Assembly: GCA_025459035.1 (NCBI GenBank)
Contig: JALORJ010000081.1
Span: forward strand, 1-8,794
Direction of reading: 5' to 3'
DNA from: Burkholderiales bacterium
GTDB taxonomy: Bacteria > Pseudomonadota > Gammaproteobacteria > Burkholderiales > Ga0077523
DNA: 8,794 bases
The translations under genes were made by a program, and so were the position numbers. The notes beneath the pieces were generated by a model that was not told the origin of the DNA, did no database searches, and was given only the letters and a program-made list of their open reading frames with translations. Positions 7,508 through 8,794 of the stretch are shown here, piece after piece; position 1 is the first letter of the stretch, and each line of letters opens with the position of its first letter.

Positions 7508-8794
7508 GCCGCGCTCGCTGCGCACGCGACTGCTGCTGTCGCTCGCCGTGCCGGTGACCGTGCTGGCCGCCGTCGCCGGCTGGGCCGCGTGGCAGCACGC
7601 CCGCGGCTTCGCGACCGAGACCTACGACCGCTGGATCGGCGACAGCGCGGTGGCGCTGTCGCAGCTGGCAGTGCGACGCGACGGGCGCGTCGTGGTCGAC
7701 GTGCCGCTGGCGGCCGAGCACATGCTCGCGTCGGACCAGCGCGACCGCATCTACTGGCGCATCGAGACCGTCGACGGCCGCTTTCTCGCCGGGCATCGCG
7801 ACCTGCCGACGATGCCGCGGGCGCTCGTGCCCGGCGCGGCACCGGTGTGCGTCGACCGCGAGTACCGCGGCGAGCCGGTGCGCGTCGCGAGCTACCGCGC
7901 GTCCGATCCGCCGATCGTCGTCGCGGTGGCCGAGACCACGCGCAAACGCGCATCGCTGCGCGACGAGCTGCTGGCCGACGCGGTCCTGCCGGCGCTGGGC
8001 ATCCTGCTGCTGTCGGTCGTGGCCGTGTTCGCCGGCGTCAACCGCGGGCTCGCGCCGCTCGACGCACTGGCGATGCGGTTGCGCGCGCGGCGCCCCGACA
8101 GCGACGAGCGCATCGACCCTGCCGACGCGCCGCGCGAAGTGCGCCCGCTGGTCGAGGCGCTCGACGACCTGCTCGAGCGCCAGGGCGCGATGCTCGACGC
8201 GCAGCGACGCTTCACGGCCGATGCCGCTCACCAGCTGCGCACGCCGCTCACCGGACTGCGAACCCAGGCCGAGCTCGCGCTGCGCGACCCCGATCCGGTG
8301 GCGGCACGCGCGGCGCTGGAGCGCCTGCTGCCGGTCACGCAGGACGCGTCACGGCTCGTCGCCCAGCTGCTCGCGACCGCTCGCGCGGAGGACGCGACGG
8401 CCACGCCGGCGCCGCGCGAGACACTCGACCTCGCGGCGCTCGCCCGCGAGGTCACTGCCGACTGGGTGCCGCGCGCGCTCGCGGCGGACCTCGACCTCGG
8501 CTTCGACGGGCCCGACGCAGCGGTCCCGATCCACGGCGACCGGCTGCTGCTGCGCGAGGCGCTGGGCAACCTGCTCGACAACGCGATCAAGTACTGCCCG
8601 CGCGGCAGCCATGTCACGGTGCGCGTGGCCGCGGACGCGACCGGCACGGGACCGACGCTCGCGGTCGTCGACGACGGGCCCGGCGTGCCGGCGAGCGAGC
8701 GCTAGGCGGTGTTCGAGCGCTTCCATCGTGTGCTGGGCACCGGCGTCGGCGGCAGCGGCCTCGGCCTTGCGATCGTGCGTCAGGTGGCGCAGAG
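7500..8794 (+). pseudogene. TctE-like sensor histidine kinase interrupted by an in-frame TAG
   Basis: Inner-membrane sensor kinase partner of the upstream regulator. The start is ATG at 7500 (MREPRSLRT), overlapping the regulator stop by 8 bp; another in-frame ATG at 7464 is less likely. TM1 is at about 10-31 and TM2 at about 162-182. Between them is a periplasmic domain resembling the 2CSK_N sensor domain of TctE (TYDRWIGDSAVALSQL, RDGRVVVDVP, DRIYWRIETVDGRFLAG). The DHp H-box is AHQLRTPL with H244. The N-box is NLLDNAIKY with N361, and the G1 box is VVDDGPGV (D391, G393, G395). Translation then stops at TAG 8703-8705 after 401 codons. In the same frame the missing F and G2 motifs follow at once (AVFERFHRV, then GGSGLGLAIVRQVAQ) and run off the window. 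So one nonsense change, not a frameshift, breaks the gene. The 401-residue product would keep the sensor and dimerisation domains but lack most of the ATP lid and the G2 box. Sequencing error or amber suppression remain possible. Confidence 0.85.
8703..8705 (+). other. in-frame amber stop inside the kinase ATP-binding domain
   Basis: The codons read GCG AGC GAG CGC TAG GCG GTG TTC GAG CGC TTC, that is ASER-stop-AVFERF. In related kinases this stretch is uninterrupted (pattern ER-x-x-VFERF). A single change from CAG (Gln) or GAG (Glu) to TAG explains the stop. At least 29 in-frame sense codons with clear kinase motifs follow it. Confidence 0.9.

Noticed and set aside
7083..8231. Minus-strand frame of about 382 codons opposite the two-component genes
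   Set aside because: It overlaps the regulator and kinase, whose motifs are unmistakable. The minus-strand product is Arg/Ala/His-rich with no recognisable family.

Overview
The window is very GC-rich (roughly 70% or more by eye), and codon third positions are almost all G or C. The protein families (a PBP7-type endopeptidase, a Czc-type tripartite metal pump and a TctD/TctE-like two-component pair) suggest a betaproteobacterium, most likely Burkholderiales. That placement is inferred from family resemblance, not from a marker gene.

Layout: (1) Positions 1-975, minus strand: pbpG-like D-Ala-D-Ala endopeptidase, with its 3' end cut off by the window edge. (2) Positions 1076-6683, minus strand: a compact three-gene operon transcribed czcC-czcB-czcA (outer-membrane channel, periplasmic adaptor, RND pump). 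czcC and czcB overlap by 4 bp, and czcB and czcA are 29 bp apart. (3) Positions 6684-6784: a 101-bp divergent intergenic region with a tandem CTTACG repeat at 11-bp spacing, a plausible operator for an OmpR-type regulator. (4) Positions 6785-7507, plus strand: OmpR-family response regulator. (5) Position 7500 to the window end, plus strand: a TctE-like sensor histidine kinase that overlaps the regulator by 8 bp.

The likely logic is a sensor/regulator pair controlling a divergently transcribed heavy-metal efflux pump through the shared intergenic region. The inducing metal cannot be read from the sequence.

The most notable feature is an in-frame TAG at 8703-8705 inside the kinase ATP-binding domain. 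The H, N and G1 boxes lie before it. The F and G2 motifs (FERFHR, GSGLGLAIV) continue in the same frame after it. The kinase therefore looks like a recently nonsense-mutated gene, unless the stop is a sequencing error or is suppressed. I found no RNA genes, insertion sequences, CRISPR arrays or convincing terminators.
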